A stretch of 64,000 nt of DNA from Reichenbachiella sp. 5M10 (GTDB lineage: Bacteria; Bacteroidota; Bacteroidia; Cytophagales; Cyclobacteriaceae), in the NCBI RefSeq assembly GCF_002742335.1, contig NZ_MDGR01000007.1:3972501-4036500 (forward strand), written 5' to 3'. Made by a program: the position numbers and the translations under genes. Positions 52,669 to 60,352 of this stretch are shown in pieces (the stretch's first letter is position 1; each line of letters opens with the position of its first letter). The notes under the pieces were generated by a model, which was given only the letters and a program-made list of their open reading frames with translations, had not been told where the DNA came from and searched no databases.

Positions 52669-54105
52669 CTATGTTTCTAATATATGGTCTTGCAAATATT
52701 TAGAGAAAGATAATAATTTCTCTTCTTCAAACGAATTCCCAATTACTTGAATTCCGATAGGCATTCCGTTTTCGTCCGTGCCATTCGGCAAAGAAATCGA
52801 AGGCAAACCGGCCAAAGAAGCCTGTACAGTGAATATATCCTCCAAATACATCTCTATAGGGTCTCTATCGTGGCTATTCAAGTCAAAAGCCGGCGTAGGA
52901 GCCGTCGGCATAATAATGAAATCATTGTCGGCAAAGAGCTTTTTGGTTTCATCGCGAATCAATCTACGTACCTTCTGCGCTTTGGTATAATACGCATCGT
53001 AAAAACCCTCACTGAGGACGTAAGTCCCCAGTAATATTCGCTTGATGACTTCTTCTCCAAAACCTTCCGTCCGTGTCTTTTTGTACATCGAGTCGAGATC
53101 CTTGGCCTTCTCACTGCGATAACCGTATCTCACCCCGTCGAATCGAGACAAATTGGCACTGGCTTCCGCAGTGGTCAAGATATAGTAGGTTGGCAATACA
53201 TACTTGAGGTACTCAAAATTCATCTTGTGTATGGTATTGCCTGACGATTCGATTTTAGCAAATACTTGGTCCACCGACTTCTTGACAGCTGGAGCCAATG
53301 CCTCGTGAGTGTTGATGTTGTCAAACGACACCACCCTGAATTTCTCGGCCCATTCGGGAGCTTTGGAATATGCAGGTACACGCTGATGGCTCACCGTATG
53401 GTCGTACTCATCGGCACCAGACATGACTTCTAATACAAGTGCCGTGTCGTCGACTGACTGAGCCAACACTCCGACACAATCAAACGAACTGGCATAAGCT
53501 GTCAATCCATGCCTTGATATGCGCCCATAGCTCGGTTTGAATCCAATCACACCACAATAAGATGCCGGTTGTCGCACTGACCCCCCAGTATCCGACCCGA
53601 TCGACACCAAACACATCTCTGCCTGTACCGCTACTGCCGAACCTCCAGAAGATCCCCCTGGCACTTTATTTTCTCCTATTGCGTTTTTGACAGGACCAAA
53701 AACAGAATTTTCGTTGGATGAACCCATCGCAAATTCGTCGCAATTGTTGCGACCAATAATGATCGCATCTTCATCTAACAATCGCTGAATCGAAGTAGCT
53801 GTAAACTGGGACTTGAAGTTTTCTAAGATTTTGCTACCGCACTGTAGGGAATGACCATCATGACAGTAGACGTCTTTGATGGTAATCACCATCCCTGCCA
53901 ATCGCCCTGCCTTACTGCTATTGATTTTTTCCTGCACGACAGCCGCTTGTGCAAGTGCTTCCTGATCGTAGACTTCTGTCAACGCATTGAGCTCTGGGTT
54001 GGCTTGCTCGATATTGGACAAATAACCTTTGACTAAATCTATGCAAGTAAGGGTCCCAGATGCTATGTCAGACCTGACCTGAGACAATGAATGATAACTC
54101 TTCAA
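52669..54105 (-). CDS. gatA: Glutamyl-tRNA(Gln) amidotransferase subunit A
   Basis: A 478-residue amidase of the GatCAB complex, which converts misacylated Glu-tRNA(Gln) to Gln-tRNA(Gln). The catalytic Ser-cisSer-Lys triad is readable: Lys77 in VITIKDVYCHDG, Ser152 in VPGGSSGGSAVAV and Ser176 in SDTGGSVRQPAS. The pseudo-peptide substrate pocket motif GVIGFKPSYGRISRHG follows. The start is TTG at 54105; there is no earlier usable ATG. gatB and gatC are not near. The gene is three bases after tatA. Confidence 0.95.
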   Translation of the reverse strand: MKSYHSLSQVRSDIASGTLTCIDLVKGYLSNIEQANPELNALTEVYDQEALAQAAVVQEKINSSKAGRLAGMVITIKDVYCHDGHSLQCGSKILENFKSQFTATSIQRLLDEDAIIIGRNNCDEFAMGSSNENSVFGPVKNAIGENKVPGGSSGGSAVAVQAEMCLVSIGSDTGGSVRQPASYCGVIGFKPSYGRISRHGLTAYASSFDCVGVLAQSVDDTALVLEVMSGADEYDHTVSHQRVPAYSKAPEWAEKFRVVSFDNINTHEALAPAVKKSVDQVFAKIESSGNTIHKMNFEYLKYVLPTYYILTTAEASANLSRFDGVRYGYRSEKAKDLDSMYKKTRTEGFGEEVIKRILLGTYVLSEGFYDAYYTKAQKVRRLIRDETKKLFADNDFIIMPTAPTPAFDLNSHDRDPIEMYLEDIFTVQASLAGLPSISLPNGTDENGMPIGIQVIGNSFEEEKLLSFSKYLQDHILET

Positions 54106-54108
54106 ATC

Positions 54109-54309
54109 TTATTTCTTATCTTCCTTGATACCGTCTTCTATTTCGTCTTTGATCTCTTTCGAAGCGTCCTTGAACTCTCTGATACCTCTCCCTAAACCTT
54201 TCGCCAATTCAGGGATTTTTTTCGCTCCAAACAATAGGACGATTACTAGCACGATAATCACTAGTTCCCAACCTCCAGGCATCCCAAATGCCAATACTGA
54301 ATGTATCAT
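54109..54309 (-). CDS. tatA: Sec-independent translocase TatA/TatE
   Basis: A 66-residue protein of the twin-arginine translocation pore. One N-terminal membrane helix ([22 protein letters not shown]) with the FGxxKxPxL hinge is followed by an amphipathic helix ([17 protein letters not shown]) and a charged tail. No tatC is inside the window on this side. It heads the unit with gatA and the lytic transglycosylase, behind an exact -7 element. Confidence 0.95.
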   Translation of the reverse strand: MIHSVLAFGMPGGWELVIIVLVIVLLFGAKKIPELAKGLGRGIREFKDASKEIKDEIEDGIKEDKK

Positions 54310-54344
54310 ATATATTATAGCTTTATTCTACAGCAATTTAGCCA

Positions 54345-54352
54345 CAAAGATA
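54345..54352 (-). promoter_or_regulatory. Predicted -7 element of the tatA-gatA-mltD unit
   Basis: On the minus strand TATCTTTG matches TAnnTTTG exactly, 35 bases before the tatA ATG. The -33 region is poor. Confidence 0.45.
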
Positions 54353-54493
54353 GGCAAATAGATTCAAGATAGATGTAGCGCCCAAATTTTGTTGTGGCTA
54401 TTGCCGACCTATCGAATCAATCGCCTCTGTCGTCTTGTGCAACCTCTATGGTGTACTTTAGCGTAAGCACAATCGTAACATAAAAACTCAGGG

Positions 54494-54871
54494 ATGAACC
54501 TAAATCAAATCACAATCTCGTCCACAGATGTCGCTCGATCGGTAGTATTCTACAAACAACTGGGTTTGCAACTGATTGTCGATTCGGCTCCTCGCTATGT
54601 TCGCTTTGTATGCCCCGCGGGAGACAGTACGTTTTCGATTCATCAAGAGGAACAACCCGCTCAATATGTCGGCACTACGATCTACTTCGAGTGCAAAGAT
54701 GTCGATGCGGAGTACAAACGATTACTCTCAGCAGGCGTGCAATTTGCCACAGCACCGACCGATCAAGAATGGCTATGGAGAGAAGCTCGACTCCAAGACC
54801 CAGATGGTCATTGGATCATTTTGTACCATGCCGGGGACAACCGCAAAAATCCACCGTGGAGAATCAATTAA
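54494..54871 (+). CDS. VOC family (glyoxalase/bleomycin-resistance-like) protein
   Basis: A 125-residue protein of one vicinal-oxygen-chelate domain with two beta-alpha-beta-beta-beta modules: TISSTDVARSVVFYKQLGL and YFECKDVDAEYKRLLSAGV, then ARLQDPDGHWIILY. Metal-ligand-like Glu/His residues are present (SIHQEE and DGHWI). The substrate is unknown. It is a monocistronic gene divergent from tatA. Confidence 0.88.
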   Translation: MNLNQITISSTDVARSVVFYKQLGLQLIVDSAPRYVRFVCPAGDSTFSIHQEEQPAQYVGTTIYFECKDVDAEYKRLLSAGVQFATAPTDQEWLWREARLQDPDGHWIILYHAGDNRKNPPWRIN

Positions 54872-54974
54872 TTTTACCTTTTTAACAACTATTTCCGGAA
54901 CACTGCGTATTGTCGTTGTAACATTTAATGTTGATACGTTTAAAAAAATAAAATCATATTCAAAATAAATAACC

Positions 54975-55550
54975 ATGTTGAACACACTATTAGCACTATT
55001 GACATTCGTCACCCTCGCAGGAGAAAAAAATCACACACCTGCTGCTGACGTCACTGAAAGTACCGTTGTATGGAAGGCTTCCAAAGTAACGGGCAAACAC
55101 GAAGGCACCGTGACACTCACGGAGTCCTCTCTGGTCCTCAAAGGAACGGAATTGAAAGGGGGATCCTTCACCGCCGACATGACCTCTATCAATACGACTG
55201 ACTTAGAAGGCGAGTATAAGGACAAGCTCGACGGCCACTTGAAGTCAGATGACTTTTTCGGAGTAGAGAAATACCCAACGTCTACCTTTAAAATCACCAA
55301 AGTGAAGAAAACAGGCTCCAACAGCTATGACGTGACTGGCAATATCACCATCAAAGGCAAAACAGAAACTGTCAACTTCCCAGCACAACTAGCTGTGGCA
55401 GGTGACAAAATCACAGCCACAGCGGTCATCACCTTGGATCGCACGAAGTTTGGCATCCGATACGGGTCAGGCAGTTTCTTTGACAACTTAGGAGACAAAG
55501 CCATCGATGACAAGTTCACTCTCGAAGTGACCTTAGTGTCTACCAAATAA
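54975..55550 (+). CDS. YceI family periplasmic protein
   Basis: A 191-residue lipocalin-like protein. A short signal-like N-terminus (MLNTLLALLTFVTLAG) is followed by the YceI domain, with VVWKASKVTGKHEGTVTL, DDFFGVEKYPTSTFKIT, ITIKGKTETVNFPA and LDRTKFGIRYGSGSFF. Such proteins bind polyisoprenoids or amphiphiles in the periplasm. A clear terminator follows; the gene is monocistronic. Confidence 0.92.
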   Translation: MLNTLLALLTFVTLAGEKNHTPAADVTESTVVWKASKVTGKHEGTVTLTESSLVLKGTELKGGSFTADMTSINTTDLEGEYKDKLDGHLKSDDFFGVEKYPTSTFKITKVKKTGSNSYDVTGNITIKGKTETVNFPAQLAVAGDKITATAVITLDRTKFGIRYGSGSFFDNLGDKAIDDKFTLEVTLVSTK

Positions 55551-55575
55551 AAAATCTAGGACACATTAACCCTCG

Positions 55576-55603
55576 AACCCTACTCTACCGGTAGGGTTTT
55601 TTT
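55576..55603 (+). terminator. Intrinsic terminator of the YceI gene
   Basis: Stem AACCCTAC (55576-55583) / GTAGGGTT (55591-55598) with a 7-base loop, followed by TTTTTTT; 25 bases after the stop codon. Confidence 0.85.
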
Positions 55604-55671
55604 ATGCCCTTTTTCGATATCTTCTGAAATTGCCGATCCAAAATCCCAGATAAATCGAGGTTTTGGTTACA

Positions 55672-55683
55672 TTAGACGTCTAA
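55672..55683 (+). promoter_or_regulatory. 12-base palindrome before the LiaF-like gene
   Basis: TTAGACGTCTAA is a perfect palindrome ending 11 bases before the start codon at 55695. A TTTTGG lies 15 bases upstream as a possible -33. It may be an operator; no regulator is known. Confidence 0.3.
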
Positions 55684-55694
55684 ATTGAGACCTT

Positions 55695-56354
55695 ATGAAT
55701 CACAGCAATCGCCGCGCCTCTCTAGGCATTATGTTAGTCGTCATCGGAATCCTATTTCTGCTTGACAACCTCCAGATCTTCTCATTTTCTGTACCACACT
55801 ATCTATTTACTTGGCAGATGATCCTAGTGGTTGTTGGGGTTTTTCAGCTCGCTACTGGTAACCAACGTGGCGGCATCTTACTCATTACAATTGGACTAGT
55901 GCTGTGGCTACCTGATTATTTTGACATCAGTTTTAGACAATATTGGCCTGTGATTCTCATTGCGCTAGGACTCAGTTTTTTTTTCAAAAGTCGAACCGGA
56001 AAAATATATAAGGAGAACACAGACAGCATCGATCACCTCGCAATACTCGGAGGGACAAACCAATCCGTCCAAAGCAAGCATTTCGCAGGGGGTAAAATCA
56101 CCACAATCTTTGGTGGGGTAGAACTGGATCTAAGACAGTCCTCTCTTGAAGACGGCAAAGCCATCCTTGATTCCTTTACCACCTTTGGGTCCGTCAAGCT
56201 ATTCATCCCCAACGACTGGGTAGTCAACTACGAAGCGACTACTGTATTTGGGGGCTTCAAAGACAAACGTATCCACAAACCTACCGAATACTTTGGTAAT
56301 GTACTCACGGTCAAAGGGTTGGTACTCTTTGGAGGAATCGAATTGATCGGCTGA
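55695..56354 (+). CDS. LiaF-like membrane protein (DUF5668 plus cell-wall-active antibiotics response domain)
   Basis: A 219-residue protein. The N-terminal third has four short hydrophobic helices in the DUF5668 arrangement (IMLVVIGILFLLDNL, LFTWQMILVVVGVFQLATG, ILLITIGLVLWLPDYF, YWPVILIALGLSFFF). The C-terminal half (about 115-219) is a beta-helical LiaF/DUF2154-type domain with repeated strand units GGKITTIFGGVELDLRQSS, FTTFGSVKLFIPNDW and VFGGFKDKR. LiaF-like proteins in Firmicutes sense envelope stress with LiaRS; here no partner is adjacent. The stop codon abuts the stop of the convergent lipoprotein gene (TGA|TCA). Confidence 0.87.
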   Translation: MNHSNRRASLGIMLVVIGILFLLDNLQIFSFSVPHYLFTWQMILVVVGVFQLATGNQRGGILLITIGLVLWLPDYFDISFRQYWPVILIALGLSFFFKSRTGKIYKENTDSIDHLAILGGTNQSVQSKHFAGGKITTIFGGVELDLRQSSLEDGKAILDSFTTFGSVKLFIPNDWVVNYEATTVFGGFKDKRIHKPTEYFGNVLTVKGLVLFGGIELIG

Positions 56355-56873
56355 TCAATCCAAGTGGTTGATCACGGTCTTGATCGGCAAAACCAAACTC
56401 CACATTCCCACTACCGTATCTGGGACACAATGGCTGTAGACAGAGTCCTCCCTAGCGAAAGGGACGGTATACAGTGCATATTTGTCATCCATCATCTGTA
56501 TCGAGGGTTGACTCTGCACAGCATTTTCTTGGTTGTACTGATACGCTTCCAAAAGGTCTTTTTCTTGCTTGGAGGTAAAATCCCCTTGTTCAAAACCCAA
56601 TACTATCTGCCCCTCCATCTCTGTGGCTAATCTTGCTATCGTCTGATCAGCATGCGCCACAGCATCGGCACAATCGATCTGTCCGCTACGGTATGCTTCG
56701 TCGATTTGGGCATACGTCTGCGCACCATATTGCTCCGCCGCGATGATGATTTCAGCATGATTGAGTTGTCTGATTTCTTGGGTTTTAATGATCTCATTGA
56801 CATTTGTCTTTTGCTTCCCTTCGAAAGCCGAACAAGAGGTCAATAAAAAACAAAGAGCTACGATTCGATTCAT
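56355..56873 (-). CDS. Small lipoprotein of unknown function (weak DUF3365-like features)
   Basis: A 172-residue predicted lipoprotein with the short leader MNRIVALCFLLTSC (lipobox Cys14). The mature part is helical and acidic, ending with HCVPDTVVGMWSLVLPI. The last block resembles the C-terminal part of DUF3365/Tll0287-type heme-sensor domains (G-x-W-S-x-x-x-P), but the CxxCH heme motif is absent, so the relation is uncertain. A perfect -7 element lies four bases before the ATG. Function unknown. Confidence 0.7.
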   Translation of the reverse strand: MNRIVALCFLLTSCSAFEGKQKTNVNEIIKTQEIRQLNHAEIIIAAEQYGAQTYAQIDEAYRSGQIDCADAVAHADQTIARLATEMEGQIVLGFEQGDFTSKQEKDLLEAYQYNQENAVQSQPSIQMMDDKYALYTVPFAREDSVYSHCVPDTVVGMWSLVLPIKTVINHLD

Positions 56874-56877
56874 ACGG

Positions 56878-56885
56878 CAAATTTA
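56878..56885 (-). promoter_or_regulatory. Predicted -7 element of the lipoprotein gene (leaderless arrangement)
   Basis: On the minus strand TAAATTTG is an exact TAnnTTTG and ends four bases (CCGT) before the ATG, the same geometry as at hemH and the cysteine desulfurase gene. Confidence 0.45.
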
Positions 56886-56956
56886 AGTATTGAAAAGCTA
56901 ACGAACCCGTATAGACCTCACTTCCTCCGAATTAATACGGATTTTCAAGCACCCAT

Positions 56957-56987
56957 TTTATTTCCATCAGAATAGTCACTATTTTAG
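56957..56987 (+). promoter_or_regulatory. Predicted promoter of the SDR gene
   Basis: TTTA (56957-56960), exactly 19 bases, then TATTTTAG (56980-56987), one mismatch in each box. It ends five bases before the ATG at 56993. Confidence 0.45.
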
Positions 56988-56992
56988 AAGCT

Positions 56993-58081
56993 ATGTATGC
57001 GAGCTCAGAGATAGAGGAGACCAACCCTAATATACTTGGAAGAGACTACCCCGTCTTGGTCACGGGGGGAGCAGGCTATATGGCCTCTTGGCTCGTCAAG
57101 TTTCTACTCGAGGATGGCTACAAGGTCCGCATCACTGTTCGAGACATGGATGCAGAGGACAAGTACCGTCATCTCACCAAGATTGCCGAGCAATCCAAAG
57201 GGAGTCTCGAAATCTTCCAAGCGGACTTGCTCGATCCAGAGGCATTCAAGAGCTGTATGTCAGGCTGCAACATCGTCTTTCATACTGCTTCGCCCTATCT
57301 TCTTTCGGGAGTCAAAAACCCACAAAAAGAACTCATCGACCCCTCACTCGAAGGAACAAGAAACGTCTTGCGAGCAGTCAATCATGCGCATTCTGTGCGC
57401 AAAGTAGTCTTTACCAGTGCCCTGTCAGCGGTCTATGGAGATGCCACCGACATCAACGGACTAGAGGCTGTGTCCTTTGATGAGACCAGTTGGAACAAAA
57501 CCTCCAACCTCAAATATCAACCACTCGGATTTGCAAAAACCGTCGCAGAACGCGAGGCATGGCGCATCCATGATGCCCAATCCCGCTGGTCACTAGCCAC
57601 ACTCAACCCTGCCTTATGCGTCGGCCCCTCGCTCACTGCATACAGCCAGTCAGGCAGCATTGACTTCATTCGTAGTTTAGCCGACGGCACTTTTGATTCG
57701 GGGGTCCCCGATCTCAACCATGCCTATGTCGACGTGCGTGATGTAGCCCAAGCACACATATTCGCTGCTCAAGACGAATATTCCCAAGGCAGATTCATCC
57801 TCTCAAGTGAGGTCTATTCCATGCTAAAATTATCTCAAAGTTTGCAAAAAAAATTCGGAGAAGAGTTTCGCTTTGCCACCAAAACGTTGTCTCGTAGAAT
57901 GCTCTACTTCTTTGGTTTCACCAAAGGATTTACACGCAAGTACGTCCTAGAAAACGTAGGCAAAAAACTCCAAATCAACAACAGCAAAAGCAGACACGAA
58001 CTAGGCATCACCTACAAGCCAATAGAGGAGGCCGCAGTAGGAATGTTACAATTCATCTTGGATAACAATCTGTTAAAATGA
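56993..58081 (+). CDS. NAD(P)-dependent extended SDR (dihydroflavonol-4-reductase-like) without the catalytic Tyr
   Basis: A 362-residue protein. The Rossmann motif is VLVTGGAGYMASWLVKFLLE (starting near residue 21), with DMDAEDKYRHL next, VFHTASPYLL for the nucleotide pocket and VVFTSALSAVYGD for the catalytic Ser strand. At the place of the YxxxK motif it reads LGFAK, so the Lys is kept but Tyr is Leu. The rest follows the cinnamyl-CoA/flavonol reductase group (LATLNPALCVGPSL, VDVRDVAQAHIFAAQ). It may be a reductase with altered chemistry, or a binding protein. It lies six bases before a zinc-ribbon membrane-protein gene on the same strand. Confidence 0.85.
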   Translation: MYASSEIEETNPNILGRDYPVLVTGGAGYMASWLVKFLLEDGYKVRITVRDMDAEDKYRHLTKIAEQSKGSLEIFQADLLDPEAFKSCMSGCNIVFHTASPYLLSGVKNPQKELIDPSLEGTRNVLRAVNHAHSVRKVVFTSALSAVYGDATDINGLEAVSFDETSWNKTSNLKYQPLGFAKTVAEREAWRIHDAQSRWSLATLNPALCVGPSLTAYSQSGSIDFIRSLADGTFDSGVPDLNHAYVDVRDVAQAHIFAAQDEYSQGRFILSSEVYSMLKLSQSLQKKFGEEFRFATKTLSRRMLYFFGFTKGFTRKYVLENVGKKLQINNSKSRHELGITYKPIEEAAVGMLQFILDNNLLK

Positions 58082-58087
58082 CAACAC

Positions 58088-58615
58088 ATGCACTGCAAAA
58101 ACTGTAAGAATGAAGTAGGCCAAGAAACGGCTCTGTGCCCGACATGCGAGTTCCCAATACATGGGACAGAAGAAGTACAAGGCATATTCTTCTCTAAACA
58201 AATCAGACAAAAAAGTGACGTAGAAGAATCCATCAAAAAACTAAAAACGGCAAGAAATATCCTCTTTGGGCTAGGAGGGTTTTATGTCTTGGTTCCTTTC
58301 ACGCCTTTGATGAACTCCACTTCGAGTGTGACGCTCACCAGCGCCATCATTGGAGTCCTATTCATTGGCTTTGGATTTTTCACCTTCAAGAAGCCCAAAA
58401 TTGCCTTACTGGTTCCTCTGGCACTCATCATCCTATATTACCTGGCGCTCCTACTCATCAACCCTGGCTATCTAATCACCGGCCTACTCTGGAAAATATT
58501 GGTACTCATGGGGGTAGGCTATGGATATACCAGTGTCAGCAAAGCCAATAAAATCTTAAAAGAAAACCCCTACTTGGCTTCCTTGATGGGATTTTCTCAC
58601 ATCAGCAACAAATAA
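58088..58615 (+). CDS. Zinc-ribbon membrane protein of unknown function
   Basis: A 175-residue protein. The N-terminus has a zinc ribbon, CKNC then CPTC (MHCKNCKNEVGQETALCPTC), followed by a charged stretch and about four hydrophobic segments (LFGLGGFYVLVPF, SAIIGVLFIGFGFF, IALLVPLALIILYYLALLL, LWKILVLMGVGYGY). I do not recognise a named family. It follows the SDR gene after six bases, so the two are probably cotranscribed. Cytoplasmic zinc finger with membrane anchor is the likely topology. Confidence 0.7.
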   Translation: MHCKNCKNEVGQETALCPTCEFPIHGTEEVQGIFFSKQIRQKSDVEESIKKLKTARNILFGLGGFYVLVPFTPLMNSTSSVTLTSAIIGVLFIGFGFFTFKKPKIALLVPLALIILYYLALLLINPGYLITGLLWKILVLMGVGYGYTSVSKANKILKENPYLASLMGFSHISNK

Positions 58616-58622
58616 CAACGGG

Positions 58623-59072
58623 CTAAGTCATCAACCGCCTATGGTAGTTGATCTGACCAAGGTGATAATCGAAGTGACCAAGAAGTCGTAGCAAGAAAAA
58701 CGTATAGGTCATGGGATGTCCAAATACTTCGACAGGAAAGGGCCGACTTAGCTGCTCCTCCGTCAATTTTGACATCCCTGCCTCAAATGCCTTTTCCGCC
58801 GCTTTGATCTCTTCTAGAATCTCCTTGAGAGGAACATTCCGCCGAGCAAACTCAGCCTCTCGGTCACGGACATAACCCGTCTCGCCAATCATCGCTCCGA
58901 AAAAATGCTGGGCATTGCCACAAAGGTGCAGTGCCAAAGTACCCGCCGAATTGCCAATACCAGGCTTCAAGAGCCAAAGATCAGATTCATTCTCGTATGC
59001 TTTGAGCTCTGTCTCTAGTCTATCGAAGTTCAAAGCAAACACTTCTTTCATTGTCTCTATACTCGTACTCAT
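58623..59072 (-). CDS. DinB-like/DUF1572 four-helix protein
   Basis: A 149-residue protein with the DinB/YfiT fold: three metal-binding histidines seem to be HLCGNAQHF (near residue 50) and HFDYHLGQINYH (near residue 135), and the helical pattern WLLKPGIGNSAGTLALHL fits. Some relatives are thiol-dependent transferases (for example bacillithiol), but the substrate is unknown. The start overlaps folE by four bases on the same strand. Confidence 0.82.
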   Translation of the reverse strand: MSTSIETMKEVFALNFDRLETELKAYENESDLWLLKPGIGNSAGTLALHLCGNAQHFFGAMIGETGYVRDREAEFARRNVPLKEILEEIKAAEKAFEAGMSKLTEEQLSRPFPVEVFGHPMTYTFFLLRLLGHFDYHLGQINYHRRLMT

Positions 59073-59746
59073 ACCATTCCGTTTCCTGGTGAATTGATGT
59101 AGTTGAGGAATTCGTTTTTGTACTTCTCCTCTAGGAACTTCCCACTAAAGTGGGCGGTGCCCGTCTTGCTGTTGGTATCGCCTACTCCCCTCGAAGACAC
59201 GCACATGTGGTTGGCATCTATCACCACCCCGACATCCTCGGTTTTGAGCACCTTGCGGAGTTCGTTGGCGATCTGTACAGTGAGTCGCTCCTGCACCTGT
59301 GGGCGCTTGGAGTAGTACTGCACGATGCGGTTGATCTTGGACAAGCCAATCACCTCACCACTGGAGATATATGCCACGTGCGCCTTGCCATAGATTGGCA
59401 CAAAATGGTGCTCACAATGTGAGTAGAACGTGATATCCTTTTCTACTAGCATTTGGTTGTAACCAAACTTATTTTCGAACAGACGTGCTTTGGGCTTGTT
59501 TTTGGGATTCAACCCACTGAAAACCTCCTCTACATACATCTTGGCCACTCGACGCGGTGTACCTGCTAGACTGTCGTCTGTCAGGTCCATCCCGAGGATT
59601 TGCATGATTTCTTTGAAATGCTTTGCGATCAGCTCCTTTTTGAGCTCATCGTCCATCTCGAAAGCATCTGGTCTGAGTGGCGTATCGTAAGACGATGCAA
59701 CGTGATCGTCTAGTATATCATCATTGTCAAGCGGGGTATTCGACAT
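59069..59746 (-). CDS. folE: GTP cyclohydrolase I (FolE)
   Basis: A 225-residue enzyme that makes 7,8-dihydroneopterin triphosphate from GTP, the first step to folate, queuosine and tetrahydrobiopterin. The zinc ligands are in FYSHCEHHFVPIYG and MCVSSRGV; VIGLSKINRIVQYYSKRPQVQE is the conserved active-site block. The N-terminal 45 residues are acidic and less conserved. The gene overlaps queD by 20 bases and the DinB-like gene by four, so all three form one operon. Confidence 0.96.
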   Translation of the reverse strand: MSNTPLDNDDILDDHVASSYDTPLRPDAFEMDDELKKELIAKHFKEIMQILGMDLTDDSLAGTPRRVAKMYVEEVFSGLNPKNKPKARLFENKFGYNQMLVEKDITFYSHCEHHFVPIYGKAHVAYISSGEVIGLSKINRIVQYYSKRPQVQERLTVQIANELRKVLKTEDVGVVIDANHMCVSSRGVGDTNSKTGTAHFSGKFLEEKYKNEFLNYINSPGNGMV

Positions 59747-60134
59747 AGTTTCTTTTTATTTCATACAATTGAATTTTTATGTCATACTTTTCGTCAATCT
59801 CCTCTCTCAACAAATCATAAATGACAACTACAATATTTTCGGCCGTCGGGTTCAAGTCCTTGAACTCCGCTACATCCAAATTCAAATTTTTGTGATCAAA
59901 ACGATCTACAACGAGACGTTTGATCATGTCGCTGAGGATCTTGATGTCGTAGACATAGCCTGTCTCAGGATCGATCTCTCCGATCAGTTTCACGTGCAGT
60001 TCATAATTGTGCCCATGGTAGTTCGGATTATTGCACTTCCCAAAAATCTCTTGGTTTTGCTGATCCGACCAGGCTGAATTATGCAAACGATGCGCTGCAT
60101 TAAAATGTTCTTCTCGAATGACAGCTGTTTTCAT
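59727..60134 (-). CDS. queD: 6-pyruvoyl-tetrahydropterin synthase/6-carboxytetrahydropterin synthase (QueD) family
   Basis: A 135-residue enzyme acting on dihydroneopterin triphosphate. Zinc ligands His15 (HFNAAHRLH), His40 and His42 (NYHGHNYE) are visible, and the catalytic Cys34 lies in GKCNNPNYHGHNY. The GKCNNPN-type sequence is close to eukaryotic and bacterial PTPS, so the product may be 6-carboxy- or 6-pyruvoyl-tetrahydropterin; sequence alone cannot decide. It is the first gene of the unit with folE, which makes its substrate. Confidence 0.92.
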   Translation of the reverse strand: MKTAVIREEHFNAAHRLHNSAWSDQQNQEIFGKCNNPNYHGHNYELHVKLIGEIDPETGYVYDIKILSDMIKRLVVDRFDHKNLNLDVAEFKDLNPTAENIVVVIYDLLREEIDEKYDIKIQLYEIKRNYVEYPA

Positions 60135-60299
60135 GCTACGTGATTTGGAAATTTTGGCGTTTGGATTGAACTGACAAATTTTTGCAAATCTGACGACAAT
60201 TCAATGCTGATCTTACTTTCTAAACAATTCTTCAGTAGAAAAATTCAATAATCTTCATCTAAATCAGATTATTCTGCGTTAACGAGACTTTTATAAGAT

Positions 60300-60326
60300 C
60301 AGTTTATCCAAACTGTACTAACTTCG
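60300..60326 (+). promoter_or_regulatory. Inverted repeat and -7-like element before cysH
   Basis: CAGTTT (60300-60305) and AAACTG (60310-60315) form a 6-bp inverted repeat directly before TAACTTCG (60319-60326), a one-mismatch -7 element, 27 bases before the cysH ATG. The repeat would block RNA polymerase if bound by a repressor. The remaining 217-base gap between queD and cysH holds nothing else recognisable. Confidence 0.35.
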
Positions 60327-60352
60327 TTTTTTAATAAATTGTCCTGCAATAT

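Noticed and set aside
60135-60352. Riboswitch before cysH
   Set aside because: I looked for SAM-type leader structure but saw no terminator or the required helices; only a short inverted repeat is present.
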